Below, in pieces: positions 62,069 to 64,000 of a stretch of 64,000 nt of DNA. The number at the start of each line of letters is the position of its first letter. Position 1 is the first letter of the stretch. Where the stretch lies: assembly GCA_963977845.1 (NCBI GenBank), contig CAXBPZ010000003.1:1-64000 (forward strand), read 5' to 3'. Below the pieces are notes generated by a model. That model did not search any database, had not been told where the DNA came from, and saw only the letters and a program-made list of their open reading frames with translations. Made by a program: the position numbers and the translations under genes. Source of the stretch: Methylopumilus sp003533095 (GTDB taxonomy: Bacteria; Pseudomonadota; Gammaproteobacteria; Burkholderiales; Methylophilaceae).

Positions 62069-64000
62069 TTGAAATCTACAGCCATTAATTCCAGAAAAAT
62101 AAATCAATTGTTAAGCTCAATGAGCTTTGCAGTTTCAATGCTTGTATTTCTGGGTATCGCATCAATCATAGGGACAATACTTAAGCAAAATGAGCCCTAT
62201 GAGAATTACATCATTAAATTTGGACAATTTTGGTTTGGATTTTTTGAAAAAATGGGCCTTTACGATGTGTACCACAGCGTTTGGTTTTTAACGATTCTTC
62301 TTTTTCTAGTCTTATCAACAACACTTTGTATTATTAAAAATACACCAACTATTCTTAAAGATTTTTCAGTATTTAAAGATTCTTTAGAAGAAAAATCACT
62401 TTTGTCATTTACACATCATTTTGTTATAAAAAATAAAAAGACTATAAACACTTCAAAAATTCTCGATTATCTAAAACAAGCTAAATTTAAGATCAAAGAA
62501 AAATCCAAAGAAAATGGTGATATTTTAATTATCGCAAAGAAGGGTAATTATCAGCGTTTAGGTTATATCTTGACGCATATTGGAGTTGTCGTAATTTGTT
62601 TAGGCGGATTATTGGATGGCAATTTAATTTTTAAAGCTCAAGAAATATTCGGCTACAAAAAAATAGAAACATTAGATATACCAGCCTCGAAGGTTCCTGA
62701 AGTTAGTCGATTGGGTATAGGCAACACCTCATTTAGAGCGAATATGACCCTTGCCGAGGGTTCTTCAGACAATGTAGCATTTGTCAGAATTAAAGATGGA
62801 TATCTTGTACAAGATTTACCTTTTAAAATAACCTTAAAAGATTTTAGGATTAATCACTATTCAACTGGCATGCCAAAATCTTTTGAAAGCGATTTAGTAA
62901 TTTCTGATCCAGAACTTTCTCAAGATATAACAAAAACAATTAGCGTTAATCATCCTTTTACTTATAAAGGTATTGCAATATACCAATCAGATTTTCAAGA
63001 CGGAGGCACAAAGCTAGATATTAAATTGCGAAGCTTATTTAACTCTGGCACCCCGCAGAAAATTGAAGGAAAAATTTTTGATAAAGTTAAATTAGATAAA
63101 GATCAAATCACTTATGAATTTAATGACTTTAAAAAATTTAATGTATTACATTTAAAAGAAGGCGAAAAAGAAAAACCTCGAAATGTGGGTCCAAGTGTCA
63201 CTTTTAAAGTTAGAAATAGTTCAGGGCAAGCTCGCGAATATCTGTCATATCAATATGCTATGCCAATTGATGGCCGCTCATTCTTTATTAGCGGCATGAG
63301 AGAGACTCCTCAAGAAGAATTCAAATATTTAAAAATTCCCGCAGATACAAAAGGTTCAATTGAAGAGTTCATGTTATTCAAAGATGCGCTTCAAAATAAA
63401 ATATTGATTGAGGCTGTTGCAAAAAAAATGGCAAATCAATCCGCAAATGCAGATAAAAATAACGATGTAAAAGAGTCATTCGAAAAGAGTGTTAATAAAT
63501 TAATGACTTTATTTGCACAAGGCGGATTTTCGAATATTGCTGAAAATATAGATAAAAATATCCCAGATAATGAAAAACAAAAGGCAGTACAAACTTATTT
63601 AAAAATAATTGATATTGCATCAAGTGAACTTTACAAAGATCGATTTAATTTAAACCATAAAGAACTTGATCAATCACGAATTTTATTTATTCAAGATGCT
63701 CTCAATGCATACAGTGATATGTTTTTTTATGGGGTGCCTTACTATTTTGAATTAACAAGTTATGAACAAAAAGAAGCAAGCGGACTCCAATTGACTAAGT
63801 CGCCTGGGCAATTTTGGGTTTATTTGGGATCCTTTAGCTTAGTGCTTGGTATTTTTTCAATGATTTATTTACATGAGAGAAAATTATGGTTGCTTATTAA
63901 AGCAAAAGGTGGCGTGATATGTGCTTTAAGCTCCAATCGTAAGAATATCGATTTTGAAAATGATTACAGACAATTAATTCAAGAAATTAAGAAAATTATT
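62069..64000 (+). CDS. resB: Cytochrome c biogenesis protein ResB (CcsB), C-terminus beyond window
   Basis: Membrane component of the system II heme-delivery complex that attaches heme to c-type cytochromes. The frame starts at TTG 62069 ([22 protein letters not shown]) and is open for 644 residues to the window edge. The start could also be ATG 62120. Three N-terminal helices are visible: [20 protein letters not shown] with the conserved [28 protein letters not shown], and [21 protein letters not shown] with the conserved His. A large periplasmic region follows, and a fourth helix ([20 protein letters not shown]) near residue 600. A ccsA-type partner gene is expected just outside. Confidence 0.93.

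Noticed and set aside
1..64000. Mobile elements, CRISPR arrays, prophage, tRNA or rRNA genes
   Set aside because: I looked for integrase or transposase genes, terminal repeats, regularly spaced repeats and tRNA-like cloverleaf segments and saw none. The only tyrosine recombinase is XerC in its housekeeping location.

Overview
The window is a gene-dense, AT-rich stretch of a proteobacterial chromosome with no mobile elements, CRISPR arrays, tRNAs or rRNAs. Several gene orders are those of Betaproteobacteria: kdsD-kdsC-lptC-lptA-lptB-rpoN-hpf-hprK-rapZ-EIIA-ptsH-ptsI, def next to smg, purM divergent from hda, engB-cytochrome c4-resB, and an SAH riboswitch in front of ahcY-metF. Low GC, very short spacers and missing members of conserved clusters suggest a streamlined genome. 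A freshwater or marine Methylophilaceae (OM43 / Methylopumilus-like) methylotroph fits best. That assignment is inference; the only methylotrophy hint is a PQQ-associated beta-propeller protein.

Layout. 1-1.3 kb: the 5' part of a btuB-like TonB receptor behind a cobalamin riboswitch, divergent from yggX. 1.3-6 kb: phoU, rpiA, ilvA, a YVTN propeller and an EVE-domain gene. 6-9.4 kb (minus): a zapB-like gene, zapA and 6S RNA, then the lpxL-like/dapF/xerC group. 9.5-13.1 kb (plus): the methyl cycle metK, SAH riboswitch, ahcY, metF. 13.1-20.5 kb: smg, then def-fmt-rsmB-DUF4390-ntrY-ntrX. 20.5-32.4 kb (minus): a roughly 12-kb co-directional run of xthA, prlC, the regulatory PTS, rapZ, hprK, hpf, rpoN and LPS transport/Kdo genes. 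32.5-41.5 kb: Kef transporter, thiO, SOUL, psiE, moaC, bepA, ahpC-ahpF and hda. 41.6-54.4 kb: purM, two DUF3108 genes, a second RsmB-family gene, transporters, ampD, lptF/lptG, pepA-holC, gcvH and pbpG. 54.4-64 kb: topA, ttcA, a pteridine-reductase-like gene, midA-trmB, engB, cytochrome c4 and a resB gene that runs off the edge.

How the genes work together. The AdoMet cycle (metK, ahcY, metF) is controlled by SAH through a riboswitch. B12 uptake (btuB) is controlled by B12. Envelope biogenesis is represented by lptA/B/C/F/G, kdsC/D, an lpxL-like gene, bepA, pbpG and ampD. The phosphotransferase proteins have no sugar permease here and so look purely regulatory.

I found no clear novel defence or biosynthetic system. 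The points most worth a second look are an NtrX-type regulator whose AAA+ domain has lost its catalytic and sigma54-contact motifs, an HprK reduced to its kinase domain beside a missing ptsN, and a second switch-like RNA hairpin pair between the SAH aptamer and ahcY. Also notable are a kissing-loop/terminator hairpin in the B12 riboswitch and pervasive overlapping convergent genes.
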